From: M0108 sp964523415
Lineage (GTDB): Bacteria > Pseudomonadota > Gammaproteobacteria > Chromatiales > Chromatiaceae
DNA: 64,000 nucleotides
Assembly: GCA_964523415.1 (NCBI GenBank)
Contig: CAZFZB010000001.1
Coordinates: 26,018 to 90,017, forward strand
Direction: 5' to 3'
The notes beneath the pieces are model-generated. The model had not been told where the DNA came from. It did no database searches and was given only the letters and a program-made list of their open reading frames with translations. This document shows, one piece after another, positions 35,078 through 44,100 of the stretch. The translations under genes were made by a program, and so were the position numbers. Position 1 is the stretch's first letter; every line of letters begins with the position of its first letter.

Positions 35078-35106
35078 TGAATAAACGAAAACCAGGGATA
35101 TGTCAA
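35078..35106 (-). promoter_or_regulatory. Sigma-70 promoter of the hemerythrin-like gene
   Basis: On the minus strand a perfect -35 box TTGACA (35101-35106) stands 17 bases from TATTCA (35078-35083). An A/T-rich block upstream (35107-35145) resembles an UP element. The leader to the ATG at 34966 is about 105 bases. Confidence 0.65.
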
Positions 35107-35189
35107 CAACTATATAATTTATTTAGATTTTTATTATTTTCCCAACTTCCCGTACCAGCATGTCCAAGCACCCATTATGATCATGGCCA

Positions 35190-35747
35190 TTACACATCCT
35201 CGTCCGCCACGGCGTAGATCCCGGGGGCATTGCGGAAATAATCCTTGTAATCGAGTCCATAGCCAAACAGGTAGAGGTCCGGGGTCCTGACGCCGACATA
35301 ATCCGCCTCGATATCGCAGGTGCGGTTCCGGTCCTTGGCGACCAACACCGCAGTCCTCACACTGGCTGCACCATCCTCCCGGCAGGCCCGCACGGCTGCC
35401 GCCAGCGTCAACCCCTCGTCCAGGATGTCGTCCATCACCAAGACTTGGCGACCCTGAATGGCGGCACTGGGACGATGTAGCCAGGCTACTTCCCCGCCAC
35501 GGGTCGTGCCTCGATAACGTGTGGCGTGCAGATAATCCAGTTGCAGTTGGAAATCCAGACGCGGTAACAAGCGCCCTGTCAAGATCATGGCACCCGTCAT
35601 GACACAGAGCACCAGGGGATCACTCCCCGCCAGGTCCTGGGCTATCCTCCCGGCCATCCGGTCCAGGGCTTGTTCCAGTTCCTCCCCTGGGATGAGCAGG
35701 GTGGCCCGGGACGCCACCGCGGCATAGTTTTCCGGAGTCAGGCGCAT
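35190..35747 (-). CDS. hpt: Hypoxanthine-guanine phosphoribosyltransferase
   Basis: This enzyme converts hypoxanthine or guanine plus PRPP to IMP or GMP. The PRPP-binding motif is VLVMDDILDEGLTLAAA (about residues 100-116), here DDILDEG. Further family marks are LCVMTGAMILTGRLL and DYVGVRTPDLYLFGYGLDYKD (read as DYVGVRTPDLYL followed by FGYGLDYKD). It is 185 residues. The ATG at 35747 (MRLTPENYAAV) is chosen; upstream in-frame codons overlap nagZ and are unlike the family. It follows nagZ by 41 bases on the same strand. Confidence 0.93.
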   Translation of the reverse strand: MRLTPENYAAVASRATLLIPGEELEQALDRMAGRIAQDLAGSDPLVLCVMTGAMILTGRLLPRLDFQLQLDYLHATRYRGTTRGGEVAWLHRPSAAIQGRQVLVMDDILDEGLTLAAAVRACREDGAASVRTAVLVAKDRNRTCDIEADYVGVRTPDLYLFGYGLDYKDYFRNAPGIYAVADEDV

Positions 35748-35788
35748 GCTGGTATCACCATGGTTGATCCCTGTTGTGGTGCAGGGTC

Positions 35789-36835
35789 TCACAGATCGAG
35801 ATCGAGCGATCCCAACTCCTCCAGTGCCCCGACCGCGCGAACGCCCTTTTGCCAGCGGGGATCCAGGTGAAGATGAGCAGGATCCAGTCCCCCTCGACCA
35901 TGCATGCGCAGGCAACGCAGGTGCATGGTGGGATCATCGAAATGGCGCAGGGCATCCACTATCTCCAAGGCCGCCGGCCGGTTGTTGCAGATCAAGAGGA
36001 CATCGCAACCGGCATCCAAGGCAGCGCGGGCACGATCGGGATAACTACCTCCCGCCGCCGCTGCCCCCATGTTGAGGTCGTCGCTGAAGATTAGGCCCTG
36101 AAAGGCCAGTTGCCCCCGTAATACCTCCTTGAGCCAGAAGGGCGAGAAGCCCGCCGGCCGGGCATCGACCTGGGGATAAAGAACATGGGCCGGCATAATG
36201 GCCTCCAGACCATGACGGACCAGGCGTTCAAAGGGTACCAGATCCTCCATTTCGATCTCCATGAAACAGCGACCATCGATAGGCAACTCGGCATGGGAAT
36301 CCGCGGCCACCCCGCCGTGCCCTGGAAAGTGTTTGCCAACCGCGGCCATGCCTGCGTCTTTAACCCCTTCGCACCAGGCCCGGGAAAGTTCGGAGACCCC
36401 ATTAATAGTGTCGGCAAAGGCGCGGTCGCCGATAACCCCGCTGACACCACGATCCAGGTCCAGCACGGGGGCATAACTAAAGTCCACGCCCAGGGTTATC
36501 AGTTCCGCGGCCATCAACCAACCAACCGCCTCCGCCGCCTGCCGGGCATGATGGGGATTTCCTCGTGCGAGTTGGCCAAAACGGGCTGCCGGTGGCAGCC
36601 GCGTCAAGCCTTCCCGAAAGCGCTGGACCCGCCCCCCCTCCTGGTCCACGCTGACAAGGAGACGTGGCTCCCGCAGGGCATGGATGGCCTTCGTCAAGGC
36701 CGCCAGTTGGTCCGGATCGCGATAATTACGGGAAAAGAGGATGACGCCACCGACCGCCGGATGGCGCAGCAGTTCATGCTCCTCGGTGGTGAGTTCAAGC
36801 CCTTCAAGATCAAGGATGACGGGACCCAGGGACAC
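35789..36835 (-). CDS. nagZ: NagZ: beta-N-acetylhexosaminidase of peptidoglycan recycling
   Basis: NagZ removes N-acetylglucosamine from anhydromuropeptides in the cytoplasm. This GH3 enzyme shows VDQEGGRVQRF (about 60-70), the mobile-loop motif KHFPGHGGVAADSHAELP (about 160-177) with the catalytic His, and the nucleophile Asp in FSDDLNMGAA (about 245). The GTG at 36835 starts the family sequence SLGPVILDLEG and has GGAGG about ten bases upstream; the ATG at 36883 would add 16 unrelated residues. About 348 residues. Cell-wall-related genes lie directly upstream on the same strand. Confidence 0.94.
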   Translation of the reverse strand: MSLGPVILDLEGLELTTEEHELLRHPAVGGVILFSRNYRDPDQLAALTKAIHALREPRLLVSVDQEGGRVQRFREGLTRLPPAARFGQLARGNPHHARQAAEAVGWLMAAELITLGVDFSYAPVLDLDRGVSGVIGDRAFADTINGVSELSRAWCEGVKDAGMAAVGKHFPGHGGVAADSHAELPIDGRCFMEIEMEDLVPFERLVRHGLEAIMPAHVLYPQVDARPAGFSPFWLKEVLRGQLAFQGLIFSDDLNMGAAAAGGSYPDRARAALDAGCDVLLICNNRPAALEIVDALRHFDDPTMHLRCLRMHGRGGLDPAHLHLDPRWQKGVRAVGALEELGSLDLDL

Positions 36836-36975
36836 GAATAGAGACCCTCCAAAGTGTTGGGAATGGGAGCAAGGTATCAGCATAGCGGGCCCGGACCCTG
36901 ACGACCAGAATCAACCCTATCGAAGGCCTCCCAGGTCTGCATAGCCACCACAAGGGGACACTCTGACCAGAGCCC

Positions 36976-37815
36976 TCAAGCCGGATTACGTACATCCAGC
37001 CAGTCGCGCAGCCGATCCCCAAGGAGATTGACGGAAAAGACCACCCCAGCGATGGCGATGCCCGGGGCCATCACCAGGTGAGGTGCAACCAGCATATAGC
37101 TCACACCGTCGCGAATCATGCTGCCCCAGGAGGACTGGGGTGGCTGAACGCCCAGACCCAGAAATGACAGCCCCGCCTCAGCGACCACCACCCCGGCAAT
37201 ACCAAAGGTCGCCTCCACGATCAGGGGAGCCAGGGCCAGGGGTAGCAGGTGGCGAAACAGGGTGCGCCCTGGACCAACCCCCAGGGCGCGCGCCGCGGTC
37301 ACGTGGTCGCGCTCCTTGAGGGATAGAAGCTGTGCCCGGGTCAGGCGCGCATAGCCTACCCAGCCGGTGACAGACAGGGCGATAATCAAATTTTCGATGC
37401 TCGGACCCAGGATACCCGCCAGGGCAATGGCCAGGAGGATGCCGGGAAAGGCGAGGAAGACATCGATCAGTCGCACCAACAGCAGGTCCAGCCAGCCTCC
37501 AGCATAGGCCCCGATACCACCCACAAGGACACCGATCAGGGCCGAGAGGGCGACGACGCCAAACCCCACCAGGAAGGCGATATGCGCCCCCACCAGCAAC
37601 CGGTCAAGGACAGGCCGGCCCAGGTCATCACAACCCAACGGCGACCCCCAACTCGGACCCACCAAAATCGCCGACAGATCCACCCTGTTCGGCGCTAAAG
37701 GTAGCCAGGGTCCGACCAGGGCAACGAGGATCCACAGCAGCAGAAAGAGCGTCGGCGGGGTCCAACCCGCCCCCTGCGGCCAGAGGCGTGGCATGGACTT
37801 CATCAAGTTCGCCAA
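36976..37815 (-). CDS. Peptide/nickel-type ABC permease (DppC-like)
   Basis: This is an inner-membrane subunit of an oligopeptide-type importer. It has about six hydrophobic segments; the EAA loop reads ARALGVGPGRTLFRHLLP (about 182-199), and the preceding block SVTGWVGYARLTRAQLLSL is typical. At 279 residues it matches DppC. It overlaps the DppB-like gene by 13 bases. No substrate-binding protein or ATPase of this type is adjacent, so the transporter must be completed by genes elsewhere. Confidence 0.92.
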   Translation of the reverse strand: MANLMKSMPRLWPQGAGWTPPTLFLLLWILVALVGPWLPLAPNRVDLSAILVGPSWGSPLGCDDLGRPVLDRLLVGAHIAFLVGFGVVALSALIGVLVGGIGAYAGGWLDLLLVRLIDVFLAFPGILLAIALAGILGPSIENLIIALSVTGWVGYARLTRAQLLSLKERDHVTAARALGVGPGRTLFRHLLPLALAPLIVEATFGIAGVVVAEAGLSFLGLGVQPPQSSWGSMIRDGVSYMLVAPHLVMAPGIAIAGVVFSVNLLGDRLRDWLDVRNPA

Positions 37816-38726
37816 CGGATGCGTGGATCGATCAAGCTATACACCAAATCGGTAAGGGTATTGACCAACACATAGGACAAACTGACAAGCAGAACGCAGG
37901 CCTGAACCACGGGATAGTCACGGCTCTGAATCGCCTCTACGAGCAGACTCCCCACGCCAGGCCAGGCAAATACGGTCTCGGTGATGACGGCGCCGCCCAG
38001 CAATCCGCCCAATTGCATCCCGATCAGGGTTAGGATCGGCAGCCAGGCATTACGCAGGGCATGGCCCCAGAGCACACGCCACTCGGACAGGCCCTTGGCA
38101 CGAGCGGTGCGCACATAATCCTCGCCTAACACCTCCAGGACACTGCCTCGTACCATGCGCGCCAGTATCGCCGCCATCCCAGTACCCAGGGTAATGGCCG
38201 GAAGGATGAGGCTTCTCATACCCTCACGTCCACTCACAGGCGTCCAACCCAGCCAGAGTGAAAAGATCAAGATCAGCAGGGGGCCCAGCCAAAAATTGGG
38301 GACGGAAACCCCCACCAGCGACAGTCCCATAGCCCCAGCATCCAGGCCCGTACCTTGATGGCGCGCAGCCAACACCCCGAGCGGTAAGGCCAGGACCAAA
38401 GCCAGACTCAGGGCGGCAGCGGTCAGTTCCAAGGTCGCCGGGACGCGTTCACCCAGAATGCTGGCTATCGGGCGACGATCCTGAAAGGATTCACCCAGAT
38501 CGAGGCGAATCAGACAGCCAAGATAATCGAGATATTGCTCACTGACCGACCGATCCAGGCCAAGGGCAACCCGAAGCGCCTCCCGATCCGCAGATTGAGC
38601 GCTCTCCCCCAGCATAGCCTCTACCGGATCACCAGGTACCAGATGGATGAGCAGAAAGACCAGGGAACAAACCCCCAGGACCACGAGCAGCGCCGAACCG
38701 AAGCGGGAAAGCAACAACCTAAACAT
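37803..38726 (-). CDS. Peptide/nickel-type ABC permease (DppB-like)
   Basis: This is the partner of the DppC-like protein. The N-terminus VVLGVCSLVFLLIHLVPGDP is the family signature, with the EAA loop in RTARAKGLSEWRVLWGHALRN (about 217-237; key residues ARAKGLSE). It has about six membrane segments and 307 residues. It follows the L,D-transpeptidase gene by 59 bases on the same strand. Substrate is unknown; the neighbourhood suggests murein peptides but related permeases carry di-, oligopeptides or nickel. Confidence 0.92.
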   Translation of the reverse strand: MFRLLLSRFGSALLVVLGVCSLVFLLIHLVPGDPVEAMLGESAQSADREALRVALGLDRSVSEQYLDYLGCLIRLDLGESFQDRRPIASILGERVPATLELTAAALSLALVLALPLGVLAARHQGTGLDAGAMGLSLVGVSVPNFWLGPLLILIFSLWLGWTPVSGREGMRSLILPAITLGTGMAAILARMVRGSVLEVLGEDYVRTARAKGLSEWRVLWGHALRNAWLPILTLIGMQLGGLLGGAVITETVFAWPGVGSLLVEAIQSRDYPVVQACVLLVSLSYVLVNTLTDLVYSLIDPRIRWRT

Positions 38727-38785
38727 AATTCTCTAACCAGGATCGGTTCGAGGCAGCGGATTACAGAAATGCAAGGACAGGGCTG

Positions 38786-39286
38786 TCAGCGAATATCAAT
38801 CAGAGTTCCCGCCGGAGCCAGGTCGAAAAGTCGTACCAGGTCCGCGTCATGCATCCGGATGCAACCATGTGACAGTGGCACCCCCATGGGGGCCGTCTCA
38901 GGTGAACCATGTATATAGATGTAACGACGCAAGGTATCGACCCCTCCGCCACGATTGCGGCCTGGCTCCAAGCCCGTCAACCACAGGATCCGGGTCAGTA
39001 TCCAATCCCGTTCCGGGAAGCAGGCCGCCAACTCAGGGCTATAAACCTCACCGGTGGGCCTGCGACCAACGAACACGGTTCCGGCCGGACAACCCTCACC
39101 GATGCGGATCCGCACCCGATGGAGGCCCCGTGGCGTACAGCCACTGTCCCGCCGCTCGCCGGGTCCATTGCGTCCAGTGGAAACGGTCGCCTTGAACAGC
39201 AAGGCGTCATTTTCGAACAGGCACAAGCTCTGGCTAGCCAGATCGATCAGGATGCGAACCTGGTCCCCCCTTCCGGCTATTCCCAT
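38786..39286 (-). CDS. L,D-transpeptidase (YkuD family)
   Basis: This enzyme makes or breaks links in peptidoglycan using an active-site cysteine. The motif HGSPETAP followed by LSHGCIRM (about residues 124-145) contains the conserved His and Cys. It is about 166 residues, a minimal catalytic domain. No signal peptide is seen with the start at 39286 (MGIAGRGDQVRILIDL); similar short cytoplasm-predicted members exist, and a periplasmic location would require an upstream start not supported here. The start overlaps the end of the ABC-2 permease gene by ten bases, implying co-transcription. Confidence 0.88.
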   Translation of the reverse strand: MGIAGRGDQVRILIDLASQSLCLFENDALLFKATVSTGRNGPGERRDSGCTPRGLHRVRIRIGEGCPAGTVFVGRRPTGEVYSPELAACFPERDWILTRILWLTGLEPGRNRGGGVDTLRRYIYIHGSPETAPMGVPLSHGCIRMHDADLVRLFDLAPAGTLIDIR

Positions 39287-40317
39287 CGAAACAGCCAGGC
39301 GGCGATGGCGATAAAAACCAGGGCCAGGGCCGCAAGCAGCAGGACCTGGGGCAGGACATCCACCACTTGGGCGCCGTCGATCATGACCTGGCGTGCGGCG
39401 TCGACCAGATGGGTCAGAGGTGAAAGCTGGGACAGAAACCGGGCGATGGCGCTGGTGCCTTCCATGGAGTACCAAACGCCGGACAGTAATAGCAGGGGCC
39501 AGGAGATGAGGTTGAGTACACCATTCGCCAGTTCCTCCGTGCGCCAGCGGGAGGCGACGATCAGCCCCAGACTGATGAGGCACAGGGCGCCGGTGGCATA
39601 GACAAGCACCAGGGCGGCATAGGAGCCCCGCATGGTGAAATCAAGAAGCAAATCGACCCCAACAAAGATGAAGAGGCTCGCGGACATCACCACCAGCAGG
39701 CGGGACAGAACCTGGGCGGTAAGAAACTCAAAGGGCGTCAAGGGGGTTGCCTTGAGCCGGCGCAGGACACCATTCTTGCGGTACCGCACTATGACCCAAC
39801 CCACCCCCCAGAGGCTGGAGAACATGATATTCATAGCCAGAATGCCGGGCAGTACCCAGTCCGCGTACCGCAGGGCGGCGCCACTGCGGGTCCGCCGCTC
39901 GGGTCCCGCCCCTGGTGACCCGGCCCCCCCCGTTCCGGCCTCGGCCCCGAGCAGGAGATGTTCCGCCAGATAACCCCGTGGGGATTCCGAGTTCACCCAA
40001 TAGGTGAGGGGCTTGGTGCGCGGGTCCAGCAAGAGATCGAGTTGATGGCGATCCACCTGGGTGATAGCAGTCTCCGCATTCGTCACGGGAACGAACTTAA
40101 TATGATCGAGGGCCAGGAACCCCGCCGTGGCGGGCGGCAGGGCCCCGTCCACCGCCACCACCCCGACCTTGAAGGGGTCCTCTGGTTCACCGCTGAAGAT
40201 AAGGGCGAAGGCCAACACCATCAGGATGGGCATAAAGATATTCCAGCCCAGGCCCGCACGATCCCGGTAAAACTCCCGGTTACGGGCGACCAGGATGGCA
40301 AGAATTCGACGCCACAT
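39277..40317 (-). CDS. ABC-2 type exporter, membrane subunit
   Basis: The permease has one N-terminal membrane segment, a periplasmic region (about 45-150) and a C-terminal five- or six-segment block. Conserved features include WVLPGILAMNIMFSSLWGVG and the segment LISWPLLLLSGVWYSME, with FLSQLSPLTHLVDAARQVM. At 346 residues it fits the YhhJ/YadH type. It forms a pair with the ATPase 66 bases upstream. The exported substrate is unknown. Confidence 0.9.
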   Translation of the reverse strand: MWRRILAILVARNREFYRDRAGLGWNIFMPILMVLAFALIFSGEPEDPFKVGVVAVDGALPPATAGFLALDHIKFVPVTNAETAITQVDRHQLDLLLDPRTKPLTYWVNSESPRGYLAEHLLLGAEAGTGGAGSPGAGPERRTRSGAALRYADWVLPGILAMNIMFSSLWGVGWVIVRYRKNGVLRRLKATPLTPFEFLTAQVLSRLLVVMSASLFIFVGVDLLLDFTMRGSYAALVLVYATGALCLISLGLIVASRWRTEELANGVLNLISWPLLLLSGVWYSMEGTSAIARFLSQLSPLTHLVDAARQVMIDGAQVVDVLPQVLLLAALALVFIAIAAWLFRWE

Positions 40318-40383
40318 GTGGGTTACTCCCAGGTGCCCGAATGGAAGGGACCGCCAAGTGGGCCTCGCAGCCCTATGGGCCCA

Positions 40384-41265
40384 TCAGGTCCGCAGTTCAT
40401 GTCCCGTAAGCTTGATAAAGAGGTCCTCCAGATTAGGGGTCGTGACCCGCAGGAAGGCCAGATCCGCCCCGACCGCCTCCAGGTCCTTGAGGACCGCTGA
40501 CACCGCCTCGGCAAACAACTCGATTTGGCCATTGCGGCTCATGGCACCCGCCGGCAAGGGTACCTGGGGAGGCCAACCAGCGGCGGGCAAGCGGATCAAG
40601 GTGGCGGGGAAGTGCTCACGCACCAGTTGGTGGGGATCACCTTGGGCGATGATCCGGCCCTGATCCACGATAGCGATTTCGTCACACAGATGTTCGGCCT
40701 CTTCCATGTAGTGGGTGGTGAGGAGAACCGTGGTCCCCCGGGCACGCACCATCTCGATCAGGCCCCAAAAGTTGCGCCGGGCCTGGGGGTCGAGGCCAGT
40801 GGTCGGTTCATCCAGAAAGACGAGTTCCGGGTCGTTCACCAGGGCGAGGGCGAGCAGCAGGCGTTGGCGCTGCCCCCCCGAGAGCCTGCGGGTGTCACGA
40901 TCCAGGATGTCGTCCAGGTTACAGAGCCGAACCAACTCCTCCCTGGGGGCTGTGCGACGATAGAGGGACGCGAACATGTCGAGAGACTCGGCCACAGTCT
41001 GAAAGTCCTGGAGGGCGGTCACCTGGAACTGGATGCCGACCGCCTCGCGATAAGCGGCGTCCAGGGGTCGACCCCGGAAGCGAACCTCGCCAGAAGAGGG
41101 CGTCTGGATACCCTCCAGCATCTCCAGGGTCGTGGTTTTACCGGCTCCGTTGGGACCCAGAAGCCCGAAACAACGGCCAGGGGCTACGGCGAGGCTCACC
41201 CCATCCACGGCGCGGACGCCAGGGTAGGTCCGAACCAGGTCGTGGGCTTCGATCAGGCTGTCCAG
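40384..41265 (-). CDS. ABC-2 type exporter, ATPase subunit; start uncertain
   Basis: The nucleotide-binding protein has Walker A GPNGAGKTTTLEML (about residue 40), Q-loop GIQFQVTALQDFQT, signature LSGGQRQRLLLALALV and Walker B LVFLDEPTTGLDP. A C-terminal extension (about 225-294) follows the ATPase core. No ATG or GTG lies where the family start is expected. The likely start is a CTG at 41265 (with AAGG upstream) just before LIEAHDLVRTYPGV; TTG at 41337 is an alternative. An ATG at 41418 is in frame but overlaps the start of the divergent nnrU and gives an unrelated N-terminus. Confidence 0.85.
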   Translation of the reverse strand: MDSLIEAHDLVRTYPGVRAVDGVSLAVAPGRCFGLLGPNGAGKTTTLEMLEGIQTPSSGEVRFRGRPLDAAYREAVGIQFQVTALQDFQTVAESLDMFASLYRRTAPREELVRLCNLDDILDRDTRRLSGGQRQRLLLALALVNDPELVFLDEPTTGLDPQARRNFWGLIEMVRARGTTVLLTTHYMEEAEHLCDEIAIVDQGRIIAQGDPHQLVREHFPATLIRLPAAGWPPQVPLPAGAMSRNGQIELFAEAVSAVLKDLEAVGADLAFLRVTTPNLEDLFIKLTGHELRT

Positions 41266-41411
41266 GGGTAATGGCCTTGAAGTTGTAGTAGAGGGCGAGC
41301 GGACGGGGAAAGCTGGATTCCGGTAGTATTGTCCCAAGCCCGAGCCCGAACCGCCAGCGGCGATTTCCGGCCCTTGCCACCTCGATCTGAAACCCCCACC
41401 GGAGACTCCGC

Positions 41412-41990
41412 GTGACAATTCTTATCCTCGGCCTCTGCCTCTTCCTCGGCATCCACTCCCTGGGCTTCCTCGCTCCCGCCTGGCGCGAACGCCAAGTGGC
41501 GCGTCTGGGCTTGACCGCCTGGCAGGGCATCGCCGGCCTAATCGGCCTCACCGGCTTCATCTTAATCATCTGGGGTTATGGTCTTGCCCGGATCCAGCCC
41601 ATCCCCCTTTATGCCCCGCCCATCTGGTCCCGCCATCTCAGTCTGTTGATCATGCTGCCGGTCTTTCCCCTGCTCCTGGCCACCTATTTGCCAGGCCGTA
41701 TCCAGTCTGCTGTCGTCCATCCCATGTTGACTGCCGTGATCATCTGGGCCCTGGCTCACCTGACCGCTAATGGCAATCTGGCGGACCTGCTGCTCTTCGG
41801 AGGCTTTCTGGCTTGGTCCCTGACTGACCGCATCTCCCTTCTATTCCGTCAGGCTCCGTCGATCCAGGCCGCCCCTCCCCATAAGGCCAACGATCTGCTC
41901 GCCATCGGTATCGGGCTTGCCCTCTATGTCGTCTTCCTGCTTTGGGCCCACAAGTGGCTGTTTGGGGTTTCGCCCCTGGGTACCACCTAA
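41412..41990 (+). CDS. NnrU-family membrane protein
   Basis: NnrU proteins are six-segment membrane proteins linked to nitric-oxide reduction gene sets in denitrifiers, but widespread with unknown biochemical role. The first segment (ILILGLCLFLGIHSLGFLAP) and the middle block PVFPLLLATYLPGRI followed by HPMLTAVIIWALAHL are family-typical. The GTG start at 41412 is used. 192 residues. It is divergent from the ABC-2 ATPase. No denitrification genes occur in the window, only assimilatory nitrate genes 2 kb away. Confidence 0.88.
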   Translation: MTILILGLCLFLGIHSLGFLAPAWRERQVARLGLTAWQGIAGLIGLTGFILIIWGYGLARIQPIPLYAPPIWSRHLSLLIMLPVFPLLLATYLPGRIQSAVVHPMLTAVIIWALAHLTANGNLADLLLFGGFLAWSLTDRISLLFRQAPSIQAAPPHKANDLLAIGIGLALYVVFLLWAHKWLFGVSPLGTT

Positions 41991-42198
41991 CCCCAGGGAT
42001 CCCAGGATTCCTGAATGGCTGCCCTACCCACCAGAGGTGACTGGAGGTAGGGGAGTCACTGGAGGGCCCTAGCCGCTCTCGGCCCGCCATCCCACCCCTG
42101 CCCCAACCCGGATCGGCGCATCCGGCTAGCTCCCCACTGATCACCAAACCCTCCCTTCCGGACCTCTATGGCATCCTCAGGGGCGGCGCCTCCTTTCC

Positions 42199-42834
42199 CT
42201 ATTGCTCAACACCGCCCCCGATGGGATACGCCTGGGCACCGAGGCCCGTCAGTTCCCTTACCCGCGCCAAATCGCGTCGCAGCGCCTCCGCTAGCGGCTC
42301 CGGAACCCGCCCGGCAAAGGAGGAGACCAGTTCCTGGTAGTACCAGAGCGAGCCCTCCTTGCCGCCCGTAAAGCGATCCCAGACGATCTCACCAATCTCC
42401 GTCAGATCCAGAAGAATAGCTTGTAAATTCATTAATTTGTCGCAGGCTGATACCAATAGGCCCGGACCGGCCGCAGCCCCTAGGTGGGCGAGATAGGCCT
42501 CCTTCCGCTGACGCCAGGGTGGCTTGCGGCCTGTGGCGTCTGGCAGGCCATCAGTACAAAACTCCACCAGGTCGAGCACCTCGGGCCCAAAGCCATCCTG
42601 AATGGGTTGCGCCCAAGCGGACCCGGCATCTTCCAGGACATCATGGAGCAAGGCCGCGAGGATCTGGGCCTCGTTACCGCCATAGCGTTGCACCAGGGCG
42701 GCCACGGCCACCGGGTGGGTGATGTAGGGCAAGGGCAGGCCCATCGCATTTTCCGTGCCCTTGCGGATTTGCCCTTGGTGGGCGGCAGCGGCCAGTGCCA
42801 TGGCAGCGTTGAAGCGTTCCGATAGCCTGTCCAA
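42199..42834 (-). CDS. HD-domain phosphohydrolase (SpoT-like hydrolase fold)
   Basis: The protein has the metal-binding HD motif in YITHPVAVAALVQRYGG, LAALLHDVLEDAG (about residues 33-65) resembling the ppGpp-hydrolase domain of SpoT/Mesh1, and a further Asp in SACDKLMNLQAIL. It lacks synthetase and regulatory domains, so it would be a small stand-alone hydrolase, perhaps of ppGpp or another nucleotide. A TTG at 42834 begins the family-like sequence DRLSERFNAA with AGGGGG upstream; the first ATG is at 42801. About 211 residues. It follows the small membrane-protein gene by 11 bases. Confidence 0.82.
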   Translation of the reverse strand: MDRLSERFNAAMALAAAAHQGQIRKGTENAMGLPLPYITHPVAVAALVQRYGGNEAQILAALLHDVLEDAGSAWAQPIQDGFGPEVLDLVEFCTDGLPDATGRKPPWRQRKEAYLAHLGAAAGPGLLVSACDKLMNLQAILLDLTEIGEIVWDRFTGGKEGSLWYYQELVSSFAGRVPEPLAEALRRDLARVRELTGLGAQAYPIGGGVEQ

Positions 42835-42845
42835 GTTACGGCCCC

Positions 42846-43031
42846 CTACAGGTGATGGACCGGCATGCCGAGAAGACCGCCGAGAATGCTCATCACCAGC
42901 GATCCCACCAGGGTCAGAATGATGACCGCCGGGATGGCGGCTATCGCCGCCTTCACCATAAACACGACGATAGACCAAAAGGGCATCTTGATATCCACGA
43001 CAATGACTTCGCCCAAATTTGGGTTTTCCAT
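42846..43031 (-). CDS. Small membrane protein, 61 aa
   Basis: The protein starts with a short polar part (MENPNLGEVIVVDIKMPFW) followed by one long or two closely spaced hydrophobic helices to residue 58. GGGAGAG stands five bases before the ATG. The next gene begins 11 bases after its stop, and the good ribosome site makes it very probably translated. I know of similar short unnamed proteins in other gammaproteobacteria, but no function. Confidence 0.7.
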   Translation of the reverse strand: MENPNLGEVIVVDIKMPFWSIVVFMVKAAIAAIPAVIILTLVGSLVMSILGGLLGMPVHHL

Positions 43032-43319
43032 TGTGGCTCTCCCGTGATCGCAAGGTTGAAAAGCCGATTATTGCACGTCCTGCCTGGGGGAAGGGGGCCG
43101 ACACCCTGCGCTCGGGTGGCCACCAGGGTCCAGATAAATTCGAGAGAAATGCCAACCGGCCGATACGGCTTTACCAGGGTGACCGAACCTGCTCGATCGA
43201 CTCACCCGCCATCCTTCACAGGGTGCCTAACTTATAGGTTTAGCCTCCTGGATGCACTTTTCTCGAGTCGGTTTCTCTCCCAAAGTTGCGGCATGATTCC
43301 TGCTTATGTCCATGTCGCC

Positions 43320-43913
43320 ATGAAACCCGCAACCGACCTCCTAAGGGCAATGATCGTCGATACCGATGCCAAACGGCGGTCGTTACTGGCGCATGCGCTG
43401 GCTGAGGTCGGCTGTAACATCGTGGCGTCCGCGTCAATGAACGACAACTTGTTGCCCTTAATCGAGCAACATGACCCGGACATCATCATCATGGACATGG
43501 ATATGCCAAGCCGCGACACCCTGGAAAACCTCGCCCGCGTCCAAAATCAAGTCCCGCGGCCCATCGTGATGTTCGCCCAGGACGACGATTCCGCGACCAT
43601 CCGCCGAGCGGTGCAAGCCGGTGTCAGCGCCTATGTCGTTGATGGCCTGCAGACACGCCGTGTACGTCCCATCATCGAAGCCGCTATTGCACGCTTCGAG
43701 CAATACCGTGGTCTTGAGGCCGAGCTGGCCCGGACCCGTGAACAACTTGCCGAACGCAAGACTATCGAGAAGGCCAAGGGCCTGATCATGCGCCAGCGTG
43801 GTGTTTCCGAGAACGAGGCCTACCAGGCCCTGCGTAAGACGGCCATGCGCACCAATAGCCGCATAGCTGACGTGGCCGAACGCCTGATCATCAGTGCCGA
43901 GTTGCTGTTCTGA
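43320..43913 (+). CDS. nasT: NasT: ANTAR-domain antiterminator for nitrate assimilation
   Basis: NasT binds a two-hairpin RNA in the leader of nitrate-assimilation mRNAs and prevents termination; without nitrate it is held by NasS. The N-terminal receiver-like domain (about 8-125) has IVDTDAKRRS and the acidic site in IIMDMDMPSRD. The C-terminal ANTAR domain (about 135-195) reads ERKTIEKAKGLIMRQRGVS, ALRKTAM and IADVAERLI. An upstream ATG at 43293 would add nine residues. It is separated from nrtA by 398 bases that hold the matching RNA target. No nasS is adjacent. Confidence 0.93.
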   Translation: MKPATDLLRAMIVDTDAKRRSLLAHALAEVGCNIVASASMNDNLLPLIEQHDPDIIIMDMDMPSRDTLENLARVQNQVPRPIVMFAQDDDSATIRRAVQAGVSAYVVDGLQTRRVRPIIEAAIARFEQYRGLEAELARTREQLAERKTIEKAKGLIMRQRGVSENEAYQALRKTAMRTNSRIADVAERLIISAELLF

Positions 43914-44100
43914 CCCCACTGCCCTCGCACCAACTCAAGGCGACTCCCTTCCGAAATCCCGCTATTGGCACCTAAATGGTGCCGCGGTCTTGCCCCCCGA
44001 TCCCTCGTTAGCCGCGCATTCCAGTCTGGCACCCCCTATTCTTCCCGGGTGGTTGAGAAATTCAGCCTATTAGCAAAGTCCTCTACAGCCGCTCCAACAA

